Source: a bacterium (Candidatus Blackallbacteria) CG13_big_fil_rev_8_21_14_2_50_49_14
Lineage (GTDB): Bacteria; Cyanobacteriota; Sericytochromatia; UBA7694
Assembly: GCA_002783405.1 (NCBI GenBank)
Contig: PFGG01000084.1
Coordinates: 1-37,038 of the forward strand
Direction of reading: 5' to 3'
Length of the DNA: 37,038 nucleotides
Below the pieces are notes generated by a model. That model was given only the letters and a program-made list of their open reading frames with translations, was not told where the DNA came from and searched no databases. Shown here one piece after another: positions 25,181-32,390 of this stretch. The stretch's first letter is position 1; each line of letters begins with the position of its first letter. Both the position numbers and the translations under genes were made by a program.

Positions 25181-26335
25181 ATGAAAGTTTTGATCGCAGG
25201 TGCTGGAATCGGGGGCCTGGGAATGGCTTTGGCCCTTGAAAAATTTGGGATTGAGGCCGAAATATTTGAAGCCGCGCCCGTGCTCAAAGCGGTTGGAGCC
25301 GGGCTCTGGGTGGCGCCCAATGGGCTTGAAATTCTCAATCGCATTTCCCCTGAGCTCAAACGCAAGGTACAGGAGGCAGGACAGGAACTCGCCTTTTCAA
25401 GCGTTGAAGATCTTCAGGGACACCAACTTTCAGGCTTCAATGCAGCACACTTACGCAGCCGATATGGTGCAGGCCCTCTGGCCATCAAGCGCGCAGATCT
25501 GCATCAGATTTTAATCCAGGCACTTAGAAAGACAACCCTGCAAACGGGTAAACGGCTGCAAAGTTTTATCACAGATGAAGATCAAATCGTGCTGGAATTT
25601 GAAGACGGCAGCCAAACCAGGGGAGATCTCTTGATCGGAGCTGATGGTCTGCGCTCCAGGGTACGCCAGTCCTTATTCGGAGACATTCCTTTGCGTTACA
25701 GCGGTCAAACCTGCTGGCGAGGCCTCGCCCCCCTGCAACTTCCGGCCCCCTGGCAAGGAAAGGGAATGGAACTCTGGGGAGACAAACCAGGCTTAAGAGC
25801 CGGCTTCTCTCCGGTTTCAGCTCAAGAAGTTTATTTCTATCTGACCCAGGCGCTCCCTGCAGGGGGAAAAGATAGTCCAGAAACACTCAAAAGTGAACTG
25901 CTCAAGGCCTTTGCCGCTTTCCCCCCCCTGATCTCTGAGTTGATTCAGGCCACTCCCCACGAAGCCTTTCTGCGCAATGATCTGAGTGATTTTGTACCCT
26001 TGAACCACTATGGCAAAGACCGCGTCTTTCTGCTCGGCGACGCAGCCCATGCCACTACGCCCAATCTGGGTCAAGGAGCCAATCAAGCCCTTGAAAGTGC
26101 CTGGGTTCTGGCAGAAAGTCTGGCGCAAAACCCAGAGGATCTGCACAAGGTTTTGCAACGCTACGAAAGCCTGCGCATCCCGCGTGCACGCAGAATTGTT
26201 GAAACCTCCTGGAAGATCGGGCAACTCAGCAATCTGAAACGGGGGCTGCGTCTGCGCAATTGGTTCATGTCACACCTACCAGCATCGCTGACTGAAAAGC
26301 AATTGCAGGCAGTCTTTCAAATTCCCGCCAGCTGA
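25181..26335 (+). CDS. FAD-dependent aromatic-ring-type monooxygenase
   Basis: This 384-residue flavoprotein is of the group A monooxygenase family (p-hydroxybenzoate hydroxylase, salicylate hydroxylase, UbiH and TetX relatives). The Rossmann GAGIGG (7-12) binds the ADP of FAD. A DG motif occurs in DLLIGADGLRSRVR, and GDAAHATTPNLGQGAN (from 286) binds the FAD pyrophosphate/ribityl part. It uses NAD(P)H and oxygen to hydroxylate a substrate; which one is unknown. The ATG at 25181 is preferred to the TTG at 25175, which sits only 2 bases from GGAG. It is divergent from the TetR gene, its likely repressor, and followed 14 bases later by a membrane-anchored gene. Confidence 0.92.
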   Translation: MKVLIAGAGIGGLGMALALEKFGIEAEIFEAAPVLKAVGAGLWVAPNGLEILNRISPELKRKVQEAGQELAFSSVEDLQGHQLSGFNAAHLRSRYGAGPLAIKRADLHQILIQALRKTTLQTGKRLQSFITDEDQIVLEFEDGSQTRGDLLIGADGLRSRVRQSLFGDIPLRYSGQTCWRGLAPLQLPAPWQGKGMELWGDKPGLRAGFSPVSAQEVYFYLTQALPAGGKDSPETLKSELLKAFAAFPPLISELIQATPHEAFLRNDLSDFVPLNHYGKDRVFLLGDAAHATTPNLGQGANQALESAWVLAESLAQNPEDLHKVLQRYESLRIPRARRIVETSWKIGQLSNLKRGLRLRNWFMSHLPASLTEKQLQAVFQIPAS

Positions 26336-26349
26336 GTTAAACTCTGTCT

Positions 26350-26835
26350 ATGCCTGAGGACTCAAAAAAAGACCCCAAAATCAATAATAAGTACATCGTC
26401 GGTGGAGTTGCCCTGTTTTTGGGCATCGTCATTCTCAGTCAATTCTATTTCCGTCAATTGAGCCCTGAATCGCGTGAATTCCATCGTTTTATTGAGCAAA
26501 TGCCACTTGAAAAAATTCAAGAAATTCGCATTGAGCCCTATACCGTGCTCTCACTGACCGACCATACACTCGTGATTCGTGACAAGCAACAGATCGCTGA
26601 AATTGCATCCGCGCTGCGGCAAGCTCCTGCAATAGGCTTGAATCACCCAGAAGCCAACTGGGTCGCCATTCTGAGAATCATAGCCGACCGCGAATATGGT
26701 GGGCAGATTGAAAGCACCCGCAACCAGGGAGTGGTAATGTTGTATGCCAGCAATGTCAGAGGGGGCTGGAATTATGGCTCCTATCGTGCCGACAGCCTGG
26801 GCCCGCTCTTAGAGAAACTTGCAAAAACAAATTAA
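26350..26835 (+). CDS. Uncharacterised membrane-anchored protein
   Basis: This 161-residue protein has a short charged N-terminus, one transmembrane helix (about 15-34, YIVGGVALFLGIVILSQFYF) and a soluble domain that would lie outside the cytoplasm. I recognise no family; the domain alternates strands and helices and has the segment LSLTDHTLVIRDKQQIAEIASAL. The start lacks a strong ribosome site but follows the monooxygenase stop by 14 bases, so coupling is likely. Its stop shares TTAA with the convergent LysR gene. Association with the upstream flavoprotein is by position only. Confidence 0.7.
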   Translation: MPEDSKKDPKINNKYIVGGVALFLGIVILSQFYFRQLSPESREFHRFIEQMPLEKIQEIRIEPYTVLSLTDHTLVIRDKQQIAEIASALRQAPAIGLNHPEANWVAILRIIADREYGGQIESTRNQGVVMLYASNVRGGWNYGSYRADSLGPLLEKLAKTN

Positions 26836-27743
26836 AGTTGCTCACGCCGCCTGGGCAAGCGGTGCAATTTTTGCCAAAGCTTGCTGAGAACGGGACCCAT
26901 GGGTCTGTCTTTCAGGCAAACCGCTCGAATCTCCCCCTCATACACGCGGTAGCCCTCCATTTGCTCAAAGGGCTGCAACAATCCCTGTTTGAGTTCTGGC
27001 TCAATCAAAGCATGGGGCAACATGCCATAACTGCGCCCTGAAAGAATCACCTGCTTCTTGGTATGCACGTCATTCACATACCAATGCTGGCTGAGCGGGT
27101 TGATGCCAAAACCGCCGGCAGTGTTCCCATGGCTGCTGTGGGTACGTTCAATCACCTGAATAAACGGGGCGAGCTCCGTCTCAGTCACGGGTGCCACCTG
27201 TTTCAGCAAAGGAAAATTCGCAGCCACCATCGTGCTAACCTGAAGACAGGCCACTGGCAGGCTGAGCAAATCCCGCCGGCGTTCGAATCGCGGCTCCCAG
27301 CCCATGATCGCCAGATCGCAGTCCTTTTGAAGCAGACGCTCCAGCGAGCCGCCCAATAATTCACAATGAATATGCAATTGCGTACAGGGATATTCCCGAT
27401 TGGTTTCATGAAAAGCCGCAAGAATCTGCGGCAAAAGATAATAGCCATCCACCGCCAGATGCAGGGCAGGCTCCAGTCCTGTCGCCATTTGGGCGCTGAA
27501 ACTTTCCAGGTTCTCAATCTCTTTGAGCAGGGGTTGAACCCTTTGATAAAAAGCTTCGCCCTGAGGAGTCAGCACCGGACGATAGCCTTCGCGCGAAAAA
27601 AGCGCAAAACCCAGGTGTTCTTCAAGGTTTTGAATCGCACGTGTCACTGCAGGTTGAGTTACATTCAAGACCTCATGGGCAGCTTTGGCAAAACTGCCAG
27701 CCTGCACCACCGCCGCTAAGGTTTTTAAATGTTCAAATTTCAT
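26832..27743 (-). CDS. LysR-family transcriptional regulator
   Basis: This 303-residue regulator has an N-terminal winged HTH (about 1-60, KTLAAVVQAGSFAKAAHEVLNVTQPAVTRAIQNLEEHLG) and a C-terminal periplasmic-binding-like effector domain (about 90-295). It is divergent from the DoxX/dioxygenase operon, and the 115-base gap holds a perfect 7-bp inverted repeat with a 7-base centre, the size and layout of a LysR box. It probably activates or represses that operon in answer to an aromatic or thiol-type effector. No ribosome site stands out before the ATG. It shares a TTAA stop with the gene at 26350. Confidence 0.93.
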   Translation of the reverse strand: MKFEHLKTLAAVVQAGSFAKAAHEVLNVTQPAVTRAIQNLEEHLGFALFSREGYRPVLTPQGEAFYQRVQPLLKEIENLESFSAQMATGLEPALHLAVDGYYLLPQILAAFHETNREYPCTQLHIHCELLGGSLERLLQKDCDLAIMGWEPRFERRRDLLSLPVACLQVSTMVAANFPLLKQVAPVTETELAPFIQVIERTHSSHGNTAGGFGINPLSQHWYVNDVHTKKQVILSGRSYGMLPHALIEPELKQGLLQPFEQMEGYRVYEGEIRAVCLKDRPMGPVLSKLWQKLHRLPRRREQL

Positions 27744-27767
27744 TTATTCTCTAAAATCAATAAATAA

Positions 27768-27788
27768 TTATTATAATCTCAATAATAA
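27768..27788. promoter_or_regulatory. LysR-type operator palindrome
   Basis: TTATTAT-AATCTCA-ATAATAA is a perfect 7-bp inverted repeat with a 7-base centre (T-N11-A core). It lies about 50 bases before the predicted start point of the 27859 operon and between it and the divergent LysR gene. Confidence 0.6.
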
Positions 27789-27798
27789 TATCATACTT

Positions 27799-27826
27799 TT
27801 GTTTATATTCTAACGCCCTTTATACT
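27799..27826 (+). promoter_or_regulatory. Promoter of the DoxX-dioxygenase operon
   Basis: TTGTTT (27799-27804) and TATACT (27821-27826) are 16 bases apart. The leader is about 26 bases and has a GAGG ribosome site before 27859. Confidence 0.5.
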
Positions 27827-27858
27827 CAGATTATCAAGTTCAAAACGAGGTATCAGAA

Positions 27859-28287
27859 ATGAACAGCACCGCAATGATTCGAAATTCCCGCAAAGGCCTT
27901 TTGGCCTTGAATATCGCCCTCTGGTCAGGACAAATTCTCTTGGCCCTGCTATTTGGCATGATTGGAAGCATGAAACTCACAACCCCTCTTGCCACTTTGG
28001 TTCAATCCCTGCCCTCTCTGGCTGGAATGCCCGAAGGTCTGATACGCTTGATTGGACTTTCAGAGCTGGCGGGAGCCTTGGGCTTGATTTTACCTGCAGC
28101 AACGCGTATTTTGCCCCTGCTCACGCCTTTGGCTGGCCTGGGGCTGACCACCGTCATGGTACTGGCAGCCGCCTTTCACCTGATGCGGGGAGAAATGGCA
28201 GGTTTGGCCATGCCCCTCTTGCTGGGCAGCATCAGTTTGCTGATCAGTTGGGGACGCTATCGCTGGTTGCCGATTGAAAAACGCTGA
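27859..28287 (+). CDS. DoxX-family membrane protein
   Basis: This 142-residue inner-membrane protein has four hydrophobic helices (about 18-40, 58-80, 85-108, 113-133). The pattern LLALLFGMIGSMKL followed by LIGLSELAGALGLILP is typical of DoxX-like proteins. The start is supported by GAGG at suitable spacing. It overlaps or abuts the dioxygenase gene (stop at 28287, next ATG 28322), so they form an operon under the LysR gene. DoxX proteins are linked to sulfur/redox metabolism in some organisms, but their exact function is often unknown; here the company of an extradiol dioxygenase suggests an aromatic or thiol stress context. Confidence 0.85.
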   Translation: MNSTAMIRNSRKGLLALNIALWSGQILLALLFGMIGSMKLTTPLATLVQSLPSLAGMPEGLIRLIGLSELAGALGLILPAATRILPLLTPLAGLGLTTVMVLAAAFHLMRGEMAGLAMPLLLGSISLLISWGRYRWLPIEKR

Positions 28288-28321
28288 CCCCTTTAAAAAG
28301 ATTCAAGAAAGGATATCGACC

Positions 28322-29119
28322 ATGTCTGTTCAACCCGCACTGTATATTCCCCATGGAGGCGGCCCCTGCTTCTTTATGGATTGGACTTGGGGCCCTGCTG
28401 ACAGTTGGGATAAACTCGCTGACTGGCTTAAAAACCTCAGACACACCCTGCCCGTGCCCCAGGCGATCGTGGTGGTTTCAGCCCATTGGGAAAATTCTGC
28501 CGAAGTCTTGATCACGGGGCATGCCCAGCCCCCCCTACTTTACGATTATTATGGTTTTCCCGAGCATACCTATCAACTGAGCTATCCCGCCCCGGGAGCG
28601 CCAGATCTGGCCGGAAAAATTCAAACCCATCTGGCGGCCCAGGCCATCCCTGCGCGGATAGATGCAGAACGGGGCTATGATCATGGGGTCTTTATTCCGC
28701 TCAAACTGATCTATCCCGAAGCCCAGATCCCCGTGGTTCAGATTTCACTTCTGGCCAGTCTGGATCCGGCCCGGCATCTCGAAATTGGCAAAGCCCTGGC
28801 GCCGCTGCGTGAAGAAGGCGTCCTGCTCTTGGGCAGTGGCATGAGCTTTCACAATCTGCGGGTCTTTGGACAAAACGTGATGGAGCAGTCTCAGGCCTTT
28901 GATGCCTGGCTGACACAGACCCTGCAAGCCTCAGCAGAAGAGCGCAACCTCGCTCTGGCAGATTGGGCAAAAGCGCCTTCTGGCCGTTTCTGCCACCCGC
29001 GCGAAGAGCACCTGCTGCCGCTGATGGTGGTCGCAGGTGCAGCCGAGAGCGCAAAGGGTGAAAAAGTCTTTACAGACGCGATTATGGGCTCTCAGATTTC
29101 AGCCTTTCAGTTCAATTGA
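28322..29119 (+). CDS. DODA-type extradiol aromatic ring-opening dioxygenase (LigB superfamily)
   Basis: This 265-residue cytoplasmic metalloenzyme is of the 4,5-DOPA dioxygenase/YgiD type, which uses a metal and oxygen to open catechol rings. Probable metal and catalytic residues are His11 (IPHGGGP), His55 (SAHWE), His121 (YDHGVFIPL) and His177 (MSFHNL). The ATG at 28322 is chosen because AAAGGA lies upstream; the frame reaches back to 28274 inside the DoxX gene without one. The end overlaps the convergent B3/B4 gene by 13 bases. The DoxX/DODA/LysR arrangement is familiar in bacteria. The substrate cannot be inferred. Confidence 0.92.
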   Translation: MSVQPALYIPHGGGPCFFMDWTWGPADSWDKLADWLKNLRHTLPVPQAIVVVSAHWENSAEVLITGHAQPPLLYDYYGFPEHTYQLSYPAPGAPDLAGKIQTHLAAQAIPARIDAERGYDHGVFIPLKLIYPEAQIPVVQISLLASLDPARHLEIGKALAPLREEGVLLLGSGMSFHNLRVFGQNVMEQSQAFDAWLTQTLQASAEERNLALADWAKAPSGRFCHPREEHLLPLMVVAGAAESAKGEKVFTDAIMGSQISAFQFN

Positions 29120-29781
29120 GGTTTCTCAATCCGGGTTTGCAGATTTTGGGCCTGGGCCCAGGTCTGCAAAAGCCGGGCACAAAGGGCAAGCGCGGGTTCA
29201 AGCTCAGCCTGTCCGCCAAAATCAAAGAAAACCAGGCCCAAATGCTGGGTTTCTGGCCCAATACAGGTACGCTCGGAATCGCTGCTGGGATTGCCAAAAG
29301 GCCCCAAAGCGTCACAAAGTACAGGCAAAGCCTCGATATTCAATAAACCGCGCCCCAAGGCGGAGTAAACCATCTCACGCTGGCCACGCTCAAGATGAAC
29401 CGGAGGCAGAACTTTTGTGAGGTCATAGCCCCCGATCGAATACCCCGTTTCAAGTGAAACCCGATTGATAATATCCACGCAGTTGTTGATGCGATAAAGC
29501 CCCTGTCCTTTGCTCAGGCGACGGTGCAAAGCCTCTGCGGAAAGCCGGTAACGGCTGGGATCCTGCCCCAGCGCTTTGTAAGCTCTGCGGGCCGCGTTGA
29601 GGGGAGGCAAGGCGTGAATCAAGGTATTGTCCCAAGCCGCTTTTTCGACCAGCAGGGATTCAGTCTCTTGCCAAAAAGCTTCAGGTGAAGCCTCAATCTG
29701 AACCTCTGCTCCCAGAAGCCCCAGACGCAAAGCAGGGCAGGCCTTAAGTACCGTTTCAGAAACAGTGATGGCGTCAAACAT
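29107..29781 (-). CDS. B3/B4 tRNA-binding-domain protein
   Basis: This protein of about 224 residues matches the B3/B4 domain that in PheT sits in the editing region, here alone (COG3382-type). Landmarks: LGQDPSRYRLSAEALHRRL, INNCVDIINRVSLETGYSIGG and YDLTKVLPP, all typical of the stand-alone family. Such proteins are suspected aminoacyl-tRNA editing or amino-acid-related factors, but the role is uncertain. The ATG at 29781 has GAGGAGA about 9 bases upstream; an ATG at 29787 is nearly as good. The 3' end overlaps the dioxygenase gene by 13 bases. No operon partner is evident. Confidence 0.85.
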   Translation of the reverse strand: MFDAITVSETVLKACPALRLGLLGAEVQIEASPEAFWQETESLLVEKAAWDNTLIHALPPLNAARRAYKALGQDPSRYRLSAEALHRRLSKGQGLYRINNCVDIINRVSLETGYSIGGYDLTKVLPPVHLERGQREMVYSALGRGLLNIEALPVLCDALGPFGNPSSDSERTCIGPETQHLGLVFFDFGGQAELEPALALCARLLQTWAQAQNLQTRIEKPQLN

Positions 29782-29830
29782 CCCCATTCTCTCCTCACAG
29801 GTTTTACATTCAGAATACAAAAAAAGAAAC

Positions 29831-29855
29831 CAGCCCAGGAAAATTTCCTGGGCTG
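29831..29855 (-). terminator. Rho-independent terminator for the 29875-30123 gene
   Basis: An 11-bp perfect stem (CAGCCCAGGAA / TTCCTGGGCTG) has a 3-base loop. On the minus strand it is followed by GTTTCTTTTTTTG, a good T-run. It lies 20 bases after the stop of the small gene, before the B3/B4 gene. Confidence 0.85.
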
Positions 29856-29874
29856 AAAAAAATATTTTTCAGGT

Positions 29875-30123
29875 CTAATCGAGCGCCTGAAAACGCTCCA
29901 TATTCTTGATCAGGGTTTCAAATTCAGGTTCTGACAACATCTTGATATACACCATGCTGTCGAGCCGCTCTTCCCGTTCTTCATCACTCTGTGTCAGCAT
30001 GCTCATAAAAAAACGAATCAGGGATTGAAACTGGTCATCGGAAAGTCCTCGCAGAATCTTGAGACTGTCAAGGGTATCACGCTTGACCACTTCCTTGGAA
30101 AATTCTTTTTCCAGAGTTGCCAT
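29875..30123 (-). CDS. Small acidic helical protein, unknown function
   Basis: This 82-residue protein is almost all helical and rich in Glu, Asp, Met and Leu, with repeated heptad-like hydrophobic positions. The ATG at 30123 has GAAGG about 10 bases upstream, and its own strong terminator follows, so it is very likely expressed alone. There is no signal peptide, membrane span, Cys or HTH. I do not recognise a family; it could be an adaptor, an antitoxin-like partner without a toxin nearby, or a regulator. Confidence 0.7.
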   Translation of the reverse strand: MATLEKEFSKEVVKRDTLDSLKILRGLSDDQFQSLIRFFMSMLTQSDEEREERLDSMVYIKMLSEPEFETLIKNMERFQALD

Positions 30124-30231
30124 TTGAAAATTACCTTCTTCCGCTTACAATGCACTTTTCACGCTTCTGTCAGTCTAACTTCTGAATTGTGAGCTTGGCA
30201 ACAAATAGCCCGGTTATGGTTCAATGTTTTT

Positions 30232-31428
30232 ATGTCCAGCCAACCCGTCTCTGTCACCACCCTGACCCGCGCCATCAAAGAAGCGCTTGAAGCGTCTTTC
30301 CCTTACCCTGTAAGGGTAGAGGGCGAAGTCTCCAATTTTCGCCCCCATTACTCAGGCCATGCCTATTTCACACTCAAGGATTCCTTTGCCCAACTTGCAG
30401 CCGTGATGTGGAAATCGCGTGCCATCAACCTGCCCTTTGCCCTTGAAGACGGCCTGCAGGTGGTTTGCACAGGCACGGTTACTCTTTATGAAAAAACCGG
30501 GCGCTACCAATTCAATGTGCTCGAAATGCACAAGGCGGGCAAAGGCGATTTACAGGCCCGTTTTGAAGCCCTCAAACGTGAACTCTGGGAAGCCGGGCTC
30601 TTTGATGAAGCCCATAAATTGCCCCTGCCCACCTATCCTGGCCGGGTCGGCGTGATTACCTCCCCCACTGGCGCAGCCCTGCGGGATATTCTCTCAGTGG
30701 CCCGCCGCCGCAATCCCACCATCCCGCTGCTGCTGCGTCCGGCCCAGGTACAGGGTGAGGGAGCCGCAGCCGATCTGGCCCAAGCCATTCGTGATCTCAA
30801 CCGCCACGGGGGCGTGGATGTGATTCTGCTCGGACGGGGTGGAGGTTCGCTCGAAGATCTCTGGGCCTTTAATGAGGAAGAACTGGCACGGGCCATTTTT
30901 GCCTCACGGATTCCGATAGTTTCAGCCGTGGGGCATGAGATCGACTTTACGATCGCCGATTTTGTCGCTGACAGTCGGGCAGCAACCCCTTCAGCCGCCG
31001 CTGAACTGCTCATTCCCAACCGCGAAGAAATGCTGGGCCAGCTTTATTATTATCAAGACAAGCTGGCGACCCAATTATTGCGACGCGTTCAAATCCAACG
31101 CCACCGGCTGGAAAGTTTAAAGCAGCACTATATCCTGCGCAAACCTGAATTGCTTTTAAGCCCCCACCAGGAAGCGCTGAAGCGTCAGCAAACGCTGCTC
31201 GCCCAGGCCTATACCCACCAGCTTCAAGCCAAAAGACAGGCCCTGGAGCTTCTGAAAAGCCGACTGCAAGGGCTCGACCCCCGACAGGTGCTGGAAAGAG
31301 GCTTTGTCATGGTCGAACAGCAAAATCAACCCATCACGCGGGCTGAGGCCCTCAAATCTGGCCCCGTGCGTCTGATCTTCGCCCAAGGTGTGCGCACGGG
31401 CCAATTGGCATTAAACGAAGAGAATTGA
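30232..31428 (+). CDS. xseA: Exodeoxyribonuclease VII large subunit
   Basis: This 398-residue cytoplasmic nuclease subunit degrades single-stranded DNA from both ends. The N-terminal OB-fold (about 5-100) has VRVEGEVSNFRPHYSGHAYFTLKD. The catalytic part has GVITSPTGAALRDIL, GRGGGSLEDLWAFNEEELARAI, SAVGHEIDFTIADFVADSRAATPSAAAEL. A coiled-coil region (about 260-340) follows and then a C-terminal tail (VLERGFVMV). It is slightly shorter than the E. coli protein. The start has no evident ribosome site. XseB follows ten bases later, so the two subunits are co-expressed. Confidence 0.97.
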   Translation: MSSQPVSVTTLTRAIKEALEASFPYPVRVEGEVSNFRPHYSGHAYFTLKDSFAQLAAVMWKSRAINLPFALEDGLQVVCTGTVTLYEKTGRYQFNVLEMHKAGKGDLQARFEALKRELWEAGLFDEAHKLPLPTYPGRVGVITSPTGAALRDILSVARRRNPTIPLLLRPAQVQGEGAAADLAQAIRDLNRHGGVDVILLGRGGGSLEDLWAFNEEELARAIFASRIPIVSAVGHEIDFTIADFVADSRAATPSAAAELLIPNREEMLGQLYYYQDKLATQLLRRVQIQRHRLESLKQHYILRKPELLLSPHQEALKRQQTLLAQAYTHQLQAKRQALELLKSRLQGLDPRQVLERGFVMVEQQNQPITRAEALKSGPVRLIFAQGVRTGQLALNEEN

Positions 31429-31438
31429 GAAAGAACCC

Positions 31439-31669
31439 ATGACCAAAAAGAAACCTGTTTTTGAAGAATCGCTGGCAGAACTGGAAAAACTGGTTCAGAA
31501 ACTGGAAGGGGAAATTCCCCTGGCCGACGCGATTGCGGCCTTTGAAAAAGGCCAGGCCCTGATCAGCCAGTGCGAAACCCAGCTTCAGGAAGCCGAACAG
31601 AGTGTAAAACAACTGGTTCACAGCGGCAGTGAAGACCTCGAAGAATTCAGCGAAGAACCTTTTTTTTAA
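31439..31669 (+). CDS. xseB: Exodeoxyribonuclease VII small subunit
   Basis: This 76-residue helical-hairpin protein binds the XseA coiled coil. The pattern FEESLAELEKLVQKLEGEIPLADAIAAFEKG is the family hallmark, and the acidic Phe-rich C-terminal tail is usual. It begins ten bases after the xseA stop with a GAGAAAG ribosome site. The full length is normal. Confidence 0.96.
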   Translation: MTKKKPVFEESLAELEKLVQKLEGEIPLADAIAAFEKGQALISQCETQLQEAEQSVKQLVHSGSEDLEEFSEEPFF

Positions 31670-31676
31670 GAGGAAC

Positions 31677-31705
31677 TTGCATTCTTAAAAATCCCCTGAT
31701 ATTAT
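31677..31705 (+). promoter_or_regulatory. Promoter of the Nudix gene
   Basis: TTGCAT (31677-31682) and TATTAT (31700-31705) are exactly 17 bases apart. The predicted start point (about 31712) is inside the palindromic operator. A GAGG ribosome site (31732-31735) precedes the ATG. Confidence 0.6.
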
Positions 31706-31726
31706 TAAATGTATAATTTACACTAA
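31706..31726. promoter_or_regulatory. Palindromic operator of the Nudix gene (NrtR-like site B)
   Basis: TAAATGTAT-AAT-TTACACTAA is an imperfect palindrome with three arm mismatches; its core TGTATAATTTACA is nearly self-complementary. The stretch TAAATGTATAA-WW-TACACT is shared with the pncB site at 5224-5244 with only two differing bases inside it. Confidence 0.6.
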
Positions 31727-31741
31727 AACACGAGGCCTGCC

Positions 31742-32263
31742 ATGCCTGAATATTTTCGCCCCTCGGTCACTGTGGATCTTCTGATTTTTGATTGGACAGC
31801 CCGCCAGCTTTCTTTGCTCCTGATTCAAAGAGGCAAAGATCCCTTTGCGGGTACTTGGGCCTTGCCCGGTGGGTTTATTGAAGCAGAAGAAACCCTGGAA
31901 GCCTCAGCCCGCAGAGAATTACAGGAAGAAACAGGGCTTGAAGTAGGAGATTTGGCAGTTCTGGGAACCTATGGCGATCCCGGACGCGATCCACGGGGAC
32001 GCACCCTGACGGTTGCGTATATGGCCTTTACCACAGAGCGCCCCCAAGTCAAAGGCCAGGATGATGCCCTCGCGGCAAAATGGTATCCGATTTCCGCTTT
32101 GCCGGATCTTGCTTTTGACCACGCTCAGATTATTCACGATGGCCTCAAATACCTCAAACACCAACTGCATAACAGTTTTGCAGGAACCCTGCTCAATCTG
32201 CCCAATCGCCAACCCTTGCCCGATCAAGCCCTGCTCACAATCCTACAAGACTTCTGCTTTTGA
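31742..32263 (+). CDS. NrtR-like Nudix protein, frame stops before the DNA-binding wing
   Basis: This 173-residue protein has a full Nudix box (GFIEAEETLEASARRELQEE, then TGL) and the DLLIFDW, LLLIQRGKDP, WALPGGF and GRDPRGRTLTVAY features of the NrtR/ADP-ribose pyrophosphatase group. The later LAFDHAQIIHDGLKYLK segment is where NrtR proteins join a C-terminal winged helix. Here the frame ends in LPNRQPLPDQALLTILQDFCF at TGA (32261-32263). In the +1 frame, 32262-32315 continues as DALFHRRLKASRFILSI, reminiscent of the NrtR recognition-helix area. So this may be a truncated regulator, a plain Nudix hydrolase, or a frameshifted full protein. The promoter palindrome matches that of the NAD operon. 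Confidence 0.85.
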   Translation: MPEYFRPSVTVDLLIFDWTARQLSLLLIQRGKDPFAGTWALPGGFIEAEETLEASARRELQEETGLEVGDLAVLGTYGDPGRDPRGRTLTVAYMAFTTERPQVKGQDDALAAKWYPISALPDLAFDHAQIIHDGLKYLKHQLHNSFAGTLLNLPNRQPLPDQALLTILQDFCF

Positions 32264-32315
32264 CGCACTGTTTCATAGACGCTTGAAAGCAAGTCGGTTT
32301 ATACTCTCTATCTGA
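32262..32315 (+). pseudogene. Possible +1-frame remnant of the NrtR winged helix
   Basis: Continuing from TTT (32258-32260) by skipping one T gives DALFHRRLKASRFILSI and then a stop at 32313-32315. The Nudix frame at this point reads TTT-TGA-C, similar in form to the CTT-TGA-C of the release-factor-2 frameshift site, but with no obvious upstream Shine-Dalgarno-like stimulator. Confidence 0.35.
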
Positions 32316-32390
32316 GTATCCCTGCTCAATTTGCCCCATTTTTAAGCGTCCATTTCAGGGTGCCAGTTCAGGAGAGGTCAGGTATTTTTC

